A DNA stretch of 64,000 nucleotides from positions 4,030,001 to 4,094,000 of the forward strand of contig NZ_CP157278.1 in NCBI RefSeq assembly GCF_040026395.1, written 5' to 3'. The DNA is from Pedobacter lusitanus. Lineage in GTDB: Bacteria; Bacteroidota; Bacteroidia; Sphingobacteriales; Sphingobacteriaceae. This document shows positions 1 to 8,244 of this stretch, piece by piece. Every line of letters begins with the position of its first letter. The stretch's first letter is position 1. The position numbers were made by a program, and so were the translations under genes. The notes below the pieces were generated by a model. It saw only the letters and a list, made by a program, of their open reading frames with translations. It ran no database searches and was not told where the DNA came from.

Positions 1-4
1 ATAA

Positions 5-65
5 CCTTAAAAACAAAGAGCCGGAAATCTATTACAGAAATTCCGACCCCTAAATTAACGCTCTC
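5..65 (-). repeat. Hairpin element, distal copy (downstream of comF)
   Basis: Second of two related elements in the non-coding stretch after comF. Read on the minus strand it is a 16-base conserved word (50-65, GAGAGCGTTAATTTAG), a hairpin with arms 38-49 and 18-29, and a T-rich tail ending in TTTTTAAGG. On the minus-strand RNA the arms pair over about 12 positions using three G.U pairs and one mismatch; on the plus strand those G.U pairs become A.C mismatches, so the transcript is probably the minus strand. Function unknown; a small RNA, a 3' UTR structure or a weak terminator are all possible. Confidence 0.55.
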
Positions 66-160
66 AGATAATAAACCAGTTTAGGAGCTGATTTGTTTGA
101 ACTCAAATGATTTTTTTTATAAAAGGGTCTGAATCAGACGAAAAAAGATAATTATGGAAG

Positions 161-230
161 CCTTAAAAGATAAAGGGCCGATATTTCTATAAAGAAAATA
201 TCGACCCTTACCATCTAAATTAACGCTCTC
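161..230 (-). repeat. Hairpin element, proximal copy (downstream of comF)
   Basis: First of two related elements after the comF stop codon. It has the same 16-base word (215-230), a 7-base insertion, a hairpin with arms 196-207 and 175-186 (12 pairs including one G.U on the minus strand), and the same T-rich tail at 161-175. Most stem bases differ from the copy at 5-65 while pairing is kept, which suggests selection on structure. The rest of 1-294 shows no coding potential that I can support. Confidence 0.55.
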
Positions 231-294
231 GAATATATAAACGAGCATAAAATCAAAATGTTATTCATCAGCATAATTTTTATTGTAAATAATT

Positions 295-996
295 TTAAGC
301 TGTAAAAGCTATTGCCGCAATAGATAGCCTGCTTAACCCATTGTCCAGCAATATCTTTCCGCAAGCCTCCAATGTGGCACCTGTAGTGATGACATCATCA
401 ATCAGCAGTACATGTTTGTTTTTCAAAAGCCCGGGCTGAAGAATTTTAAATGCAGTCTGCATATTCTCAAAACGATTATATCTGCTTTTTTTAGTTTGTG
501 TAGCTGTATTTTTCTGCCGGATGAGCAACCTGGTGTTTACCGGCAGCTGTAAAACTTTAGCTACCCCATCTGCAATGCATTTACTTTGATTATAGCCCCT
601 GCTGTATGCTTTGCTCCAGTGAAGCGGTACCGGAATAATCAGGTCCGCTTTCATTTCTGATCCGGTTTTCAGGAGTTTTTCACCAAGCATGCAGCCCAGT
701 AAGTATCCGGCATCTTTCTGTCCTTTGTATTTTAACTGATGAATCAGCTGCTGAACTTTTGTTCCTCCTTTTTTAAAATAAAGCAGGGCGATGACCTCAT
801 GACAATGAATTCGCCCCCAGAACAGTCTGGCAGCAGGATTTTCAGGATAAAGATGAAAATCGGTATAGGGGAGGTCATACAGACAGCCAGTGCAGATGGT
901 TTTTTCACCATAAAATAAGGCTGTTCCACAGGCATTACAATAGTCCGGGAACAGTAAATGGAAAAAGTCGGCAGTAATACGTTTAATCAGGAACAT
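295..996 (-). CDS. comF: ComF family protein (phosphoribosyltransferase-like)
   Basis: A 233-residue cytosolic protein of the ComF/GntX family, linked in competent bacteria to moving incoming single-stranded DNA into the cytosol; its role outside competence is uncertain. The N-terminus carries a four-cysteine zinc ribbon (Cys20, Cys23, Cys35, Cys38). The C-terminal half is a type I phosphoribosyltransferase fold with a clear PRPP-loop motif, LLIDDVITTGAT, near residue 200, preceded by the family's QTKKSRYNRFENMQTAF-type segment. Length is normal. It is the last gene of a minus-strand group with rlmN and rluF, 37 bases after rlmN, and is followed by two hairpin elements. The ATG at 994-996 is the natural start. 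Confidence 0.9.
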   Translation of the reverse strand: MFLIKRITADFFHLLFPDYCNACGTALFYGEKTICTGCLYDLPYTDFHLYPENPAARLFWGRIHCHEVIALLYFKKGGTKVQQLIHQLKYKGQKDAGYLLGCMLGEKLLKTGSEMKADLIIPVPLHWSKAYSRGYNQSKCIADGVAKVLQLPVNTRLLIRQKNTATQTKKSRYNRFENMQTAFKILQPGLLKNKHVLLIDDVITTGATLEACGKILLDNGLSRLSIAAIAFTA

Positions 997-1033
997 ATGG
1001 TAATGTAATCCCGATTAAGCAGAATCAGTTAAA

Positions 1034-2083
1034 TTATGCCTGATCTTTTACAGCAAGCTGACCGCAGGCTGCATCAATATCTTTACCACGACTGCGTCTG
1101 ATATTTGTATTGATACCCTGACTTTTCAGATAATTAGAGAAAGCATCGATTTTATCTCCTTCAGCATTAATGAAATCTGCAAACTGAATTGGATTATATT
1201 CAATCAGGTTAACTTTGCAGGGTACATGCTTACAGAATTTGGCCAGATCCATTGCATCCTGAATTTCATCATTAAAATTATTGAAGACGATATATTCGTA
1301 GGTAACAGGATTTTTTGTCTTGGCAAAATAGTATTTTAAAGCCTCAGCCAGAACTTTTAAGGTGTTCTGTTCATTGATAGGCATAATTTCATTTCTTTTT
1401 TTGTCATCAGCAGCATGAAGTGAAAGCGCCAGATTGAACTTTACCCCGTCATCACCCAGTTTCCGGATCATTTTAGCAATACCTGCAGTCGAAACGGTGA
1501 TTCTTTTATACGACATATTTAAACCATCAGGAGCAGTAATCCGCTCTATGGATTTTAATACATTGGCATAATTCAGCAGTGGTTCTCCCATACCCATATA
1601 AACGATATTGGTCAGGGGAGCATTGTAGTTCTTTTTCGCCTGCTGATCAATTAATACAACCTGATCATAGATTTCATCCGCATTAAGATTACGTTTTCTA
1701 TCCATATAACCCGTTGCACAGAATTTACAGGTCAAACTACAACCAACCTGAGAGCTTACGCAGGCTGTCATTCGTTCTTCCATCGGGATTAATACCCCTT
1801 CAACGATGTTTCCATCGTACAAACGAAAAGTGTTTTTGATAGTATGATCATTACTAAACTGCGAATTATTTACCTCAACAGCATTGATGGTATAATTCTC
1901 ATCCAGTTTCTTTCTCAGATCTTTAGACAGGTTACTCATTTCCTCAAAAGAACGTGCAGATTTTTCCCAAAGCCACTGGTAAACCTGTTTGGCGCGGTAA
2001 GCGGGTTCTTTCATTTCAGTAAAGTGCTGCTGAAGCTGGATCAGACTCAGAGAACGGATATCAGTTTTAGTTATTACTAGCAT
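1034..2083 (-). CDS. rlmN: 23S rRNA/tRNA (adenine-C2)-methyltransferase RlmN
   Basis: Radical-SAM enzyme that methylates C2 of A2503 in 23S rRNA and A37 in some tRNAs. The CxxxCxxC iron-sulfur motif is visible as CSLTCKFC (cysteines 115, 119 and 122 counted from the start chosen here), and a C-terminal cysteine in DIDAACGQL matches the residue that carries the methyl group. I start at the ATG at 2083 (MLVITKTD, 349 residues). The in-frame TTG nine bases upstream lies inside a TAACTTTG promoter box and would not be transcribed as a start. With that promoter the mRNA would have almost no 5' leader. Confidence 0.93.
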   Translation of the reverse strand: MLVITKTDIRSLSLIQLQQHFTEMKEPAYRAKQVYQWLWEKSARSFEEMSNLSKDLRKKLDENYTINAVEVNNSQFSNDHTIKNTFRLYDGNIVEGVLIPMEERMTACVSSQVGCSLTCKFCATGYMDRKRNLNADEIYDQVVLIDQQAKKNYNAPLTNIVYMGMGEPLLNYANVLKSIERITAPDGLNMSYKRITVSTAGIAKMIRKLGDDGVKFNLALSLHAADDKKRNEIMPINEQNTLKVLAEALKYYFAKTKNPVTYEYIVFNNFNDEIQDAMDLAKFCKHVPCKVNLIEYNPIQFADFINAEGDKIDAFSNYLKSQGINTNIRRSRGKDIDAACGQLAVKDQA

Positions 2084-2089
2084 TTGATG

Positions 2090-2120
2090 CAAAGTTACCT
2101 AAAAATAATAAGCCACCCAA
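2090..2120 (-). promoter_or_regulatory. Bacteroidota-type promoter of rlmN
   Basis: Minus-strand TTG (2118-2120), 20-base spacer, TAACTTTG (2090-2097), an exact fit to the Bacteroidota TTG/TAnnTTTG pattern. The box ends only six bases before the rlmN ATG, predicting a leaderless or near-leaderless transcript. Confidence 0.65.
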
Positions 2121-2159
2121 TTTTTCATTGGAACTTACTTGTTTTTAGTAAGTTATGAA

Positions 2160-2206
2160 ATTTGTATGACCTTTTGCCGCTGTTATTCGGCTAAGGTCAT
2201 ACAAAT
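2160..2206. repeat. Long inverted repeat between rluF and rlmN
   Basis: Arms 2160-2179 and 2188-2206 match as ATTTGTATGACCTT/AAGGTCATACAAAT plus an inner GCCG/CGGC, with an 8-base loop. Two weaker hairpins flank it (2132-2153 and about 2217-2237). It lies after the minus-strand rluF stop and before the rlmN promoter. It has no clean T-run on the minus strand, so it is either a poor terminator or a protein-binding or RNA-stability element. Confidence 0.5.
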
Positions 2207-2261
2207 GATATCGAATGGGTATTCAGAACGAATAACCCTGATGTGTTTGATTTTAGTTCAA

Positions 2262-3305
2262 CTAACGTTTCGGACTTTTGGTTTTTGCTCCTGCTGCACC
2301 AGGTTTTCCATTCGCTGGTCTGACCGATCTTCTGCTCGGTCCGCTGCCTTTGAACCAGTCATTGGAAGCTGAAGGAGCCTTGAAAGAAGAGCCTGAAGCA
2401 GGTTTTGCTTTAGATCCCCTTGCCGGTTTTTCAGTTCTTTCGCCTCTTGCCGAAGCTGCTCCCGGAGTTTTTCCTTTAGACGGTCCCGATGGTCTCGCTC
2501 TGAAGGCTTTTTTAGGAGTGACATTAGCTTCTTCCGGAGCCTCTTTTGTTTTTTTAGCCACTCTTTTTGGAGCCGTATGCTGAGCAGAACTTGATTTGGC
2601 AACCAGTTTATTGATTTCATCCTGTTCTTCAGGAGTTAATTCTCTCCATTCCCCTACAGGTAAACCTTTAAGGTTGATATTCATAATACGGGTACGTTCC
2701 AGTTTGGTCACTTCAAAACCGAAATGCTCACACATTCTTCTGATTTGTCTGTTCAAACCCTGAATCAAGGTGATTTTGAATATAAAAGGACTCTCTTTGG
2801 TTACTTTACATTTTTTGGTCATTACCCCTAAAACAGGGACACCTTTGGCCATTCCGGTAATAAACTGGTCTGTAAGTGGTTTATTTACCGTTACCAGGTA
2901 CTCTTTTTCGTGGTTATTACCCGCACGAAGAATTTTGTTAACCAGATCACCATTGTTGGTCATGAAGATCAGCCCCTGAGAATCTTTATCTAGTCTTCCG
3001 ATAGGAAAAACTCTTTCACTGTGGTTTACATAATCAACAATATTACTTTTTACACCGGCTTCGGTAGTACTGGTAACACCTACAGGTTTATTGAAGGCAA
3101 GTAAAATAGAGTTTTCTACCTGTTTAGGCTCAATTGTCTGTCCGTTTACCGTAATCAGGTCACCGAAATAAACCTGGTCGCCAACTTTGGCTTTTTTGCC
3201 ATTAATAAACACATTTCCCTGTTCAATGTATCTGTCTGCTGCTCTGCGCGAGCACATGCCGCTTTCACTAATGTATTTATTTAATCGGGTGGTAGAATCG
3301 GACAT
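2262..3305 (-). CDS. rluF: 23S rRNA pseudouridine synthase, RluF type
   Basis: RsuA/RluB/RluF-family pseudouridine synthase; in E. coli RluF modifies U2604 of 23S rRNA. Residues about 5-50 form an S4 RNA-binding domain, and the catalytic domain follows with Asp106 in [12 protein letters not shown]. The segments [17 protein letters not shown] and [18 protein letters not shown] are very close to what I remember of RluF, which favours RluF over RluB or RsuA. After about residue 235 it carries a ~110-residue tail rich in Lys, Arg, Gly, Ser, Pro and Ala, low-complexity and basic, probably disordered and RNA-binding; such tails are common on Bacteroidota RsuA-family enzymes. ATG start at 3305. Confidence 0.88.
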   Translation of the reverse strand: MSDSTTRLNKYISESGMCSRRAADRYIEQGNVFINGKKAKVGDQVYFGDLITVNGQTIEPKQVENSILLAFNKPVGVTSTTEAGVKSNIVDYVNHSERVFPIGRLDKDSQGLIFMTNNGDLVNKILRAGNNHEKEYLVTVNKPLTDQFITGMAKGVPVLGVMTKKCKVTKESPFIFKITLIQGLNRQIRRMCEHFGFEVTKLERTRIMNINLKGLPVGEWRELTPEEQDEINKLVAKSSSAQHTAPKRVAKKTKEAPEEANVTPKKAFRARPSGPSKGKTPGAASARGERTEKPARGSKAKPASGSSFKAPSASNDWFKGSGPSRRSVRPANGKPGAAGAKTKSPKR

Positions 3306-3551
3306 AATAGTATTTCTTTTTACAAAGTAATCAATTTATACCCATATATACTATCAAAATTATTGTTTATCGTGCTATTCTTTAAAAAACGTGGATGATT
3401 TCCCCCCTTTTATTCTCTCACCGGAGGAATAAACCTTAAAAATCAGCATTCTTTTTTTTGACAGGGAACCGGCAATAATCAGCCTCAGCGAGAGCAAAAC
3501 AGAAAACCCCGGTTGGCGCAGTAAACAGTGTTTTTAATGCGGTTAAAAACC

Positions 3552-3658
3552 GTGTTGAAAGGACATTGACAGGGGGTTGGAAGGACGTTGGAAGGACCTT
3601 GCAATGACCCTGGTCCTTCCAACCCCCTTTTAATGTCTTCTCAATGCCCTTAGAACAC
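3552..3658. repeat. 11-bp-period inverted tandem array
   Basis: Five direct 11-bp units run back to back at 3552, 3563, 3574, 3585 and 3596 (GTGTTGAAAGG, ACATTGACAGG, GGGTTGGAAGG, ACGTTGGAAGG, ACCTTGCAATG). After an 8-base centre come four units in the opposite orientation at 3615, 3626, 3637 and 3648 (CCTTCCAACCC, CCTTTTAATGT, CTTCTCAATGC, CCTTAGAACAC). Together they make a long imperfect palindrome whose core, 3574-3586 against 3613-3625, is perfect. It sits about 110 bases upstream of the amidohydrolase start. Function unknown. Confidence 0.75.
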
Positions 3659-3684
3659 CTGATCAGGCCCTTTTCTGGTCAGGT
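3657..3684. repeat. Small inverted repeat next to the 11-bp array
   Basis: Arms 3657-3666 (ACCTGATCAG) and 3675-3684 (CTGGTCAGGT) match at 9 of 10 positions with an 8-base loop. It abuts the right end of the 11-bp array. The remainder of 3306-3765 shows no gene. Confidence 0.5.
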
Positions 3685-3765
3685 CTCTCCGGCAGATTTC
3701 AGGCGAAAGCCAAATTCTCGGTATATTCTTTTATGCTTTGGGCAGAATAACCGTAATTTGTAAAT

Positions 3766-4941
3766 ATGAGTTCTTATTTGTCGGCAACATGGATTTATCC
3801 GGTCAGCAGCGCACCTTTAAAAAATGGAATAATTGCGGTCAGCGATGACGGTATCATTACAGCTGTGCTGACTGCGCAGGAAGGAGAAACGCTAAATATA
3901 AAAGACATCAGGTATTACGATGGCGTACTGGTACCCGGACTGGTCAATACACATTGTCATCTGGAATTATCACATCTTGTCGGAAAAATACCTGAACATA
4001 CCGGTTTACCGGGTTTTGTACAGCAGGTGATGCAGCAAAGACAGGCTTCTGAGCTTGAAATTGAACAGGCCATGCAGCTTGCAGATACAGCAATGTATAA
4101 CAATGGGATTGTTGCCACCGGCGATATTTCCAACCAGATATATTCCAGAACGGTAAAACTCAGCAGTAAAATTTACTATCATACCTTTGTTGAGGTGATG
4201 GGTTTTAATCCGGCACGTGCAAAGGAAATTATTCAGAAAGCAGTAGAAACCAGAGCTGCTTTTCAGCCTTTAAGAGCGACGGTTGTTCCTCATGCTCCTT
4301 ATTCAGTTTCTGAAGAACTGTTTAAAGAGATTGCGCAGGAGTCAGGAGCTGCAGCTGACTCAGTCTCTATCCATAATCAGGAAACAGCTGATGAAAATTT
4401 GTTTTTTGAATATAAAAAAGGGCATTTTCTGAAACTCTACGAATTCCTGGGTTTAGACATCAGTTTCTTCCAGGCAAAAGGGAAAACCTCTCTGCAATGT
4501 TATCTGCCGCTTTTATCGGCTGCTGCAAAAACATTACTGGTGCACAATACTTTTACCACCAATGAGGATATAGCATTTGCCGGTGCACAGCATCCGCATC
4601 TTTACTGGTGTTTATGTCCCAATGCGAATTTGTATATTGAAAACAGATTGCCCGATGTCGCTTTGCTGCAGGCAGCCGGAGTGATGATTACTCTGGGAAC
4701 AGACAGTTTAGCAAGCAATCATCAGTTAAGTATCCTGGCCGAGATGAAGACACTGCAGGAATATCAGCAGATTCCTTTTGAGGAGTTATTGTGCTGGGCT
4801 ACACAAAACGGAGCGTTGTTCCTGGGGATGGAATCAGAGCTGGGCAGTTTTGAAATAGGAAAGAGGCCGGGGGTGAATTTGATTGAACAGCTGGAAGATG
4901 GGTTGATCACCAACAATACGCGTATTCAGAGAATAATATAA
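3766..4941 (+). CDS. Amidohydrolase family protein (Atz/Trz/SsnA-like deaminase)
   Basis: A 391-residue metal-dependent hydrolase of the cytosine-deaminase-like amidohydrolase group. It has an N-terminal beta-sandwich strand region, then the metal motif NTHCHLELSHL (His63, His65), further ligand candidates in VVPHAPYS and HNQE, and an Asp in LGTDSLASNH. The C-terminal IGKRPGVNLI returns to the sandwich. Relatives deaminate aminofutalosine, S-adenosylhomocysteine, guanine or triazines; substrate cannot be fixed from sequence alone. The HTHLEFSHL-like motif recalls aminofutalosine deaminase (MqnX), but no menaquinone gene is next to it. It starts a plus-strand run and is six bases from the next gene. 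Confidence 0.8.
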   Translation: MSSYLSATWIYPVSSAPLKNGIIAVSDDGIITAVLTAQEGETLNIKDIRYYDGVLVPGLVNTHCHLELSHLVGKIPEHTGLPGFVQQVMQQRQASELEIEQAMQLADTAMYNNGIVATGDISNQIYSRTVKLSSKIYYHTFVEVMGFNPARAKEIIQKAVETRAAFQPLRATVVPHAPYSVSEELFKEIAQESGAAADSVSIHNQETADENLFFEYKKGHFLKLYEFLGLDISFFQAKGKTSLQCYLPLLSAAAKTLLVHNTFTTNEDIAFAGAQHPHLYWCLCPNANLYIENRLPDVALLQAAGVMITLGTDSLASNHQLSILAEMKTLQEYQQIPFEELLCWATQNGALFLGMESELGSFEIGKRPGVNLIEQLEDGLITNNTRIQRII

Positions 4942-4947
4942 ATATAT

Positions 4948-5895
4948 ATGTCAAATCGTATCACTTCTTTATTTAATATTCAATATCCGATTATTCAGGC
5001 GGGTATGATCTGGTGCAGCGGCTGGAAACTTGCAGCTGCGGTATCAGCTGCTGGTGGCTTAGGGATTATAGGGGCAGGTTCTATGTATCCTGAAGTGTTA
5101 CGTGAGCATATTCAAAAAATCAAAAAAGCAACAGACAAACCATTTGCAGTAAATGTGCCGCTGCTTTATCCGAATGTTGAAGAGATTATGCAGATACTGG
5201 TTGCAGAAGGTGTGAAAATTGTATTTACATCTGCAGGTAATCCGGCAGCATGGACAAGCTTTCTGAAAGCCGAAAATATAACCGTGGTACATGTGGTGGC
5301 CAATACTAAATTTGCGTTGAAAGCAGAGGCCAGCGGAGTTGATGCCATAGTGGCCGAAGGATTTGAAGCCGGAGGACATAACGGAAGAGAAGAAACGACA
5401 ACGATGTGTCTGATTCCGATGATTGCAGATACGGTGAAAATTCCTGTGATTGCAGCTGGAGGTATTGCCTCAGGACGCAGCATGTTAGCTGCAATGGCCC
5501 TGGGGGCTGATGGGGTTCAGATAGGTTCTGCTTTTGCAGTGGCCGAAGAGTCATCAGCACATCCTTCCTTCAAACAAAGGATTATCGGAGCGGCAGAAGG
5601 AGATACTAAACTGAGAATGCAGAAACTTGTTCCGGTACGGTTATTAAAGAACTCTTTTGAATCTGCTGTCGCTGCGGCCGAAGCTGAAGGTGCAGATGCA
5701 GAAACATTAAAAGTTTTGTTAGGGCGTGCCAGAGCAAAATCAGGTATGTTTGAAGGAAATCTGGAAGAAGGGGAACTGGAGATTGGTCAGGTTTCTGCAT
5801 TGCTGAAAGAAATTAAGCCTGCGGCTGCTATCTTAAATGAAATATGGCAGGGATTTCTGACCGAAAAAGACAGGATCAGTCAGTTCAATTATTAA
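4948..5895 (+). CDS. Nitronate monooxygenase family flavoprotein
   Basis: A 315-residue FMN-dependent TIM-barrel protein of the nitronate monooxygenase (2-nitropropane dioxygenase) family. The N-terminus YPIIQAGMIWCSG, the central GHNGREETTT segment with the expected histidine, and the FMN-phosphate motif IAAGGIASGRSM...ALGADGVQIGSAF are all present. Members oxidise nitronates such as propionate-3-nitronate. The FabK enoyl-ACP reductases share this fold, so a reductase role cannot be excluded. It follows the amidohydrolase by six bases and is probably cotranscribed with it and with the acylphosphatase. Confidence 0.82.
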   Translation: MSNRITSLFNIQYPIIQAGMIWCSGWKLAAAVSAAGGLGIIGAGSMYPEVLREHIQKIKKATDKPFAVNVPLLYPNVEEIMQILVAEGVKIVFTSAGNPAAWTSFLKAENITVVHVVANTKFALKAEASGVDAIVAEGFEAGGHNGREETTTMCLIPMIADTVKIPVIAAGGIASGRSMLAAMALGADGVQIGSAFAVAEESSAHPSFKQRIIGAAEGDTKLRMQKLVPVRLLKNSFESAVAAAEAEGADAETLKVLLGRARAKSGMFEGNLEEGELEIGQVSALLKEIKPAAAILNEIWQGFLTEKDRISQFNY

Positions 5896-5945
5896 ACCGG
5901 CTCCCGGCTGGCCGTAGCAGCCGGAATTAAAAATAAAACAGAGAA

Positions 5946-6218
5946 ATGAAGCAGATAATTATAAGAATAACAGGAAAAGTGCAGGGAGTGGGGTTCAGAT
6001 ATACCACAAAAGTAGTAGCCGATCAGATGGGGGTTCGCGGAATCATCAAAAATGAAAAAGACGGCAGTTTATATATTGAAGCTGAAGGCGACGATACCCT
6101 GCTGGATATTTTTGAAGAATGGTGTAATGAAGGGCCGGACCGGGCTAAGATAGAAAAGGTAGAGATCACACCCGGAGAACTGAAAAACTATCGTAATTTT
6201 GAAATCATTAAGAAATAA
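5946..6218 (+). CDS. acyP: Acylphosphatase
   Basis: A 90-residue enzyme that hydrolyses acyl phosphates. The signature GKVQGVGFRYTT contains the catalytic arginine, and GIIKNEKDGSLYIEAEG contains the asparagine that positions water. Length is typical for the single-domain enzyme. It lies 50 bases after the nitronate monooxygenase gene and 30 before a flippase gene, with no terminator seen, so operon membership is likely. Confidence 0.93.
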   Translation: MKQIIIRITGKVQGVGFRYTTKVVADQMGVRGIIKNEKDGSLYIEAEGDDTLLDIFEEWCNEGPDRAKIEKVEITPGELKNYRNFEIIKK

Positions 6219-6248
6219 GTCGCTTTATTATCCGTTTAACCATATCAA

Positions 6249-7754
6249 GTGTCAGTTTTAAAAAAGTTTTTAGGTCAGACTGCAGTATATGGTGTCAGTA
6301 CCATATTATCCAGACTACTCAATTTTATATTAACTCCTATTTATGTCAGGGCATATCTGCCCGGCACCTTTGGTATTTTGACCAAACTTTTCAGCTATGC
6401 CTCACTGATTAATGCGGTACTGGCCTTTGGAATGGAAAGTACTTATTTCAGGTATCTGAATAAACATGAAGATAAAAAAGACGCAGTATACAATAACTCC
6501 TTTATCTGTATAGCCTTTATTGCAGGGCTGTTTCTGATTACAGGATCTGTTTTTGCTGATTCAATTGCTGCCTGGATTAATAACGGGGAGCAGGCCCAGG
6601 TACTGGACTATCAGAAGTATGTGAGATATTTTGTGGGAATTTTATTTGTGGATGCCATCTGTGTCATTCCTTTTGCTAAAATCCGTGCAGATAATAAGGC
6701 ATTCAGATACAGCGTGATCAAGTTCCTGAACATTGGTAGTTTTGTTGGGCTGAATCTTGTTTTTATTTATGTTATTCCGGCAATCATCAAACATCATCTG
6801 CCCCTGTCGGCCTGGTTTGAAAGCTGGTATCATTATCAGTGGGTAGGTTATGTTTTTATCTCTAATCTGGTTGCAAGTATACTGACCTTTTTGTTGTTAC
6901 TGCCTGAATTTATGCAGATCAGGTTTAAATTTGATAAAGAGTTATTTTTAAAGATGATTTCTTACAGCTGGCCTATACTGGTAGCCAATCTGTCTTTTAT
7001 TATCAACGAAAATCTGGATAAAATTGTACTGAGTAAATTGTTACCAAAGGCAGTGGCTGATATTGATGTCGGAATCTATGGGGCAGTCTGTAAGATTGCA
7101 ATTTTCTTAAGTATTTTTATTACTGCTTTCAGACTGGGAGCGGAGCCGTTCTTTTTTAGTCACGCCAAACAGGAGAATGCAAGAAAAACCTATGCTACAA
7201 TTCTGCATTATTTTGTAATTGCACTTTCCTTATTGTTTGTTGCTTTAGTAGCCAATATTGAGATCCTGAAGTATTTCATCAAGGGAGATAAAGCACATAC
7301 TGCCCAGTACTGGTCAGGGTTGCCGGCAGTGCCCTACCTTTTATTCGGGTATGTCTGTCTGGGAATTTATATGAACCTCTCCATCTGGTACAGACTGTCA
7401 GATCAGACCCGTTTCGGATTGTATCTGTCTGTAATTGGTGCGGTGATTACTATTGTTTTTAATTTTATACTGATCCCGAGATATAGTTATATGGGGTCTG
7501 CATGGGTTTCTATGCTGGCTTATTTTGTGATGATGGTGATGTCTTATATACTGGGGCAGAAATATTATCCGATTCCATATCAGTTAAAGCGGATCTCGGG
7601 TTATTTAATTACTTCGGTAATCCTGGTGATTCTGTCTTTCTGGGTTTTTAACAGAAATATCTTTATCGGAAACGGATTGCTGCTGCTGTTCTTTGCAGGG
7701 ATAGCTTATATAGAAAAAGATGAACTTAAAGTGCTTCTTTCCAAAGGAAAATAA
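6249..7754 (+). CDS. Polysaccharide/lipid flippase (Wzx/MATE-like)
   Basis: A 501-residue integral membrane protein with about 14 hydrophobic segments, of the polysaccharide biosynthesis (oligosaccharidyl-lipid flippase) family in the MOP superfamily. The start motif [19 protein letters not shown] and the conserved [14 protein letters not shown] segment are typical of a Bacteroidota lipopolysaccharide-biosynthesis flippase often found near dut. Substrate unknown; an O-antigen, exopolysaccharide or lipid-linked precursor is likely. The start is GTG. A weak hairpin (7761-7779) followed by TTTAATAA comes after the stop and may partly terminate transcription. Confidence 0.85.
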   Translation: MSVLKKFLGQTAVYGVSTILSRLLNFILTPIYVRAYLPGTFGILTKLFSYASLINAVLAFGMESTYFRYLNKHEDKKDAVYNNSFICIAFIAGLFLITGSVFADSIAAWINNGEQAQVLDYQKYVRYFVGILFVDAICVIPFAKIRADNKAFRYSVIKFLNIGSFVGLNLVFIYVIPAIIKHHLPLSAWFESWYHYQWVGYVFISNLVASILTFLLLLPEFMQIRFKFDKELFLKMISYSWPILVANLSFIINENLDKIVLSKLLPKAVADIDVGIYGAVCKIAIFLSIFITAFRLGAEPFFFSHAKQENARKTYATILHYFVIALSLLFVALVANIEILKYFIKGDKAHTAQYWSGLPAVPYLLFGYVCLGIYMNLSIWYRLSDQTRFGLYLSVIGAVITIVFNFILIPRYSYMGSAWVSMLAYFVMMVMSYILGQKYYPIPYQLKRISGYLITSVILVILSFWVFNRNIFIGNGLLLLFFAGIAYIEKDELKVLLSKGK

Positions 7755-7804
7755 CAAGAGCCTGCCGGAACAGGGCAGGTTTAATAACAAATAAATATAA
7801 CAAG

Positions 7805-8236
7805 ATGAAGATTAACATTATCAACAAATCAGGACTGGCATTGCCTCAATATGAAACTGCACATGCAGCAGGCATGGATATGAGAGCTTTTGTAACCGAA
7901 GAGCTGGTGATTAAGCCGATGCAGCGTGTATTAGTACCAACTGGTTTACATATTGAACTTCCGGTAGGCTATGAAGCACAAATCCGTCCGCGCAGTGGTC
8001 TGGCCTATAAACATGGAATCAGTATTGTAAATTCTCCGGGAACAATTGATGCTGATTATCGCGGAGAGATCAAGGTATTGCTGATCAATCTCTCAGATAC
8101 TGATTTTGTAGTCAATAATGGTGACCGTATCGCACAGATGGTGATTTCAAAACATGAGACCATTACCTGGGAAAGTGCAGAAGAATTAAGTGATACTGCA
8201 CGTGGTGAAGGTGGTTACGGACATACCGGTAAATAG
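7805..8236 (+). CDS. dut: dUTP diphosphatase
   Basis: A 143-residue homotrimeric dUTPase, converting dUTP to dUMP and pyrophosphate to keep uracil out of DNA and feed thymidylate synthesis. All five family motifs appear: [38 protein letters not shown] and the glycine-rich C-terminal arm [10 protein letters not shown]. It leads a compact group with the TPR protein, the DUF4292 lipoprotein and the EnvC-like protein, eight bases from the next gene. Confidence 0.96.
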   Translation: MKINIINKSGLALPQYETAHAAGMDMRAFVTEELVIKPMQRVLVPTGLHIELPVGYEAQIRPRSGLAYKHGISIVNSPGTIDADYRGEIKVLLINLSDTDFVVNNGDRIAQMVISKHETITWESAEELSDTARGEGGYGHTGK

Positions 8237-8244
8237 AAGATCAA

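Noticed and set aside
1..294. Known riboswitch downstream of comF
   Set aside because: The two hairpins did not match a riboswitch consensus I know and are downstream of, not upstream from, a gene.
2139..2372. Plus-strand open frame of 77 codons over the rluF-rlmN gap
   Set aside because: It spans an inverted repeat and the antisense of the rluF tail; composition is not protein-like.
2278..2583. Plus-strand open frame opposite the rluF tail
   Set aside because: A shadow produced by the low-complexity GC-richer sequence of the basic tail.
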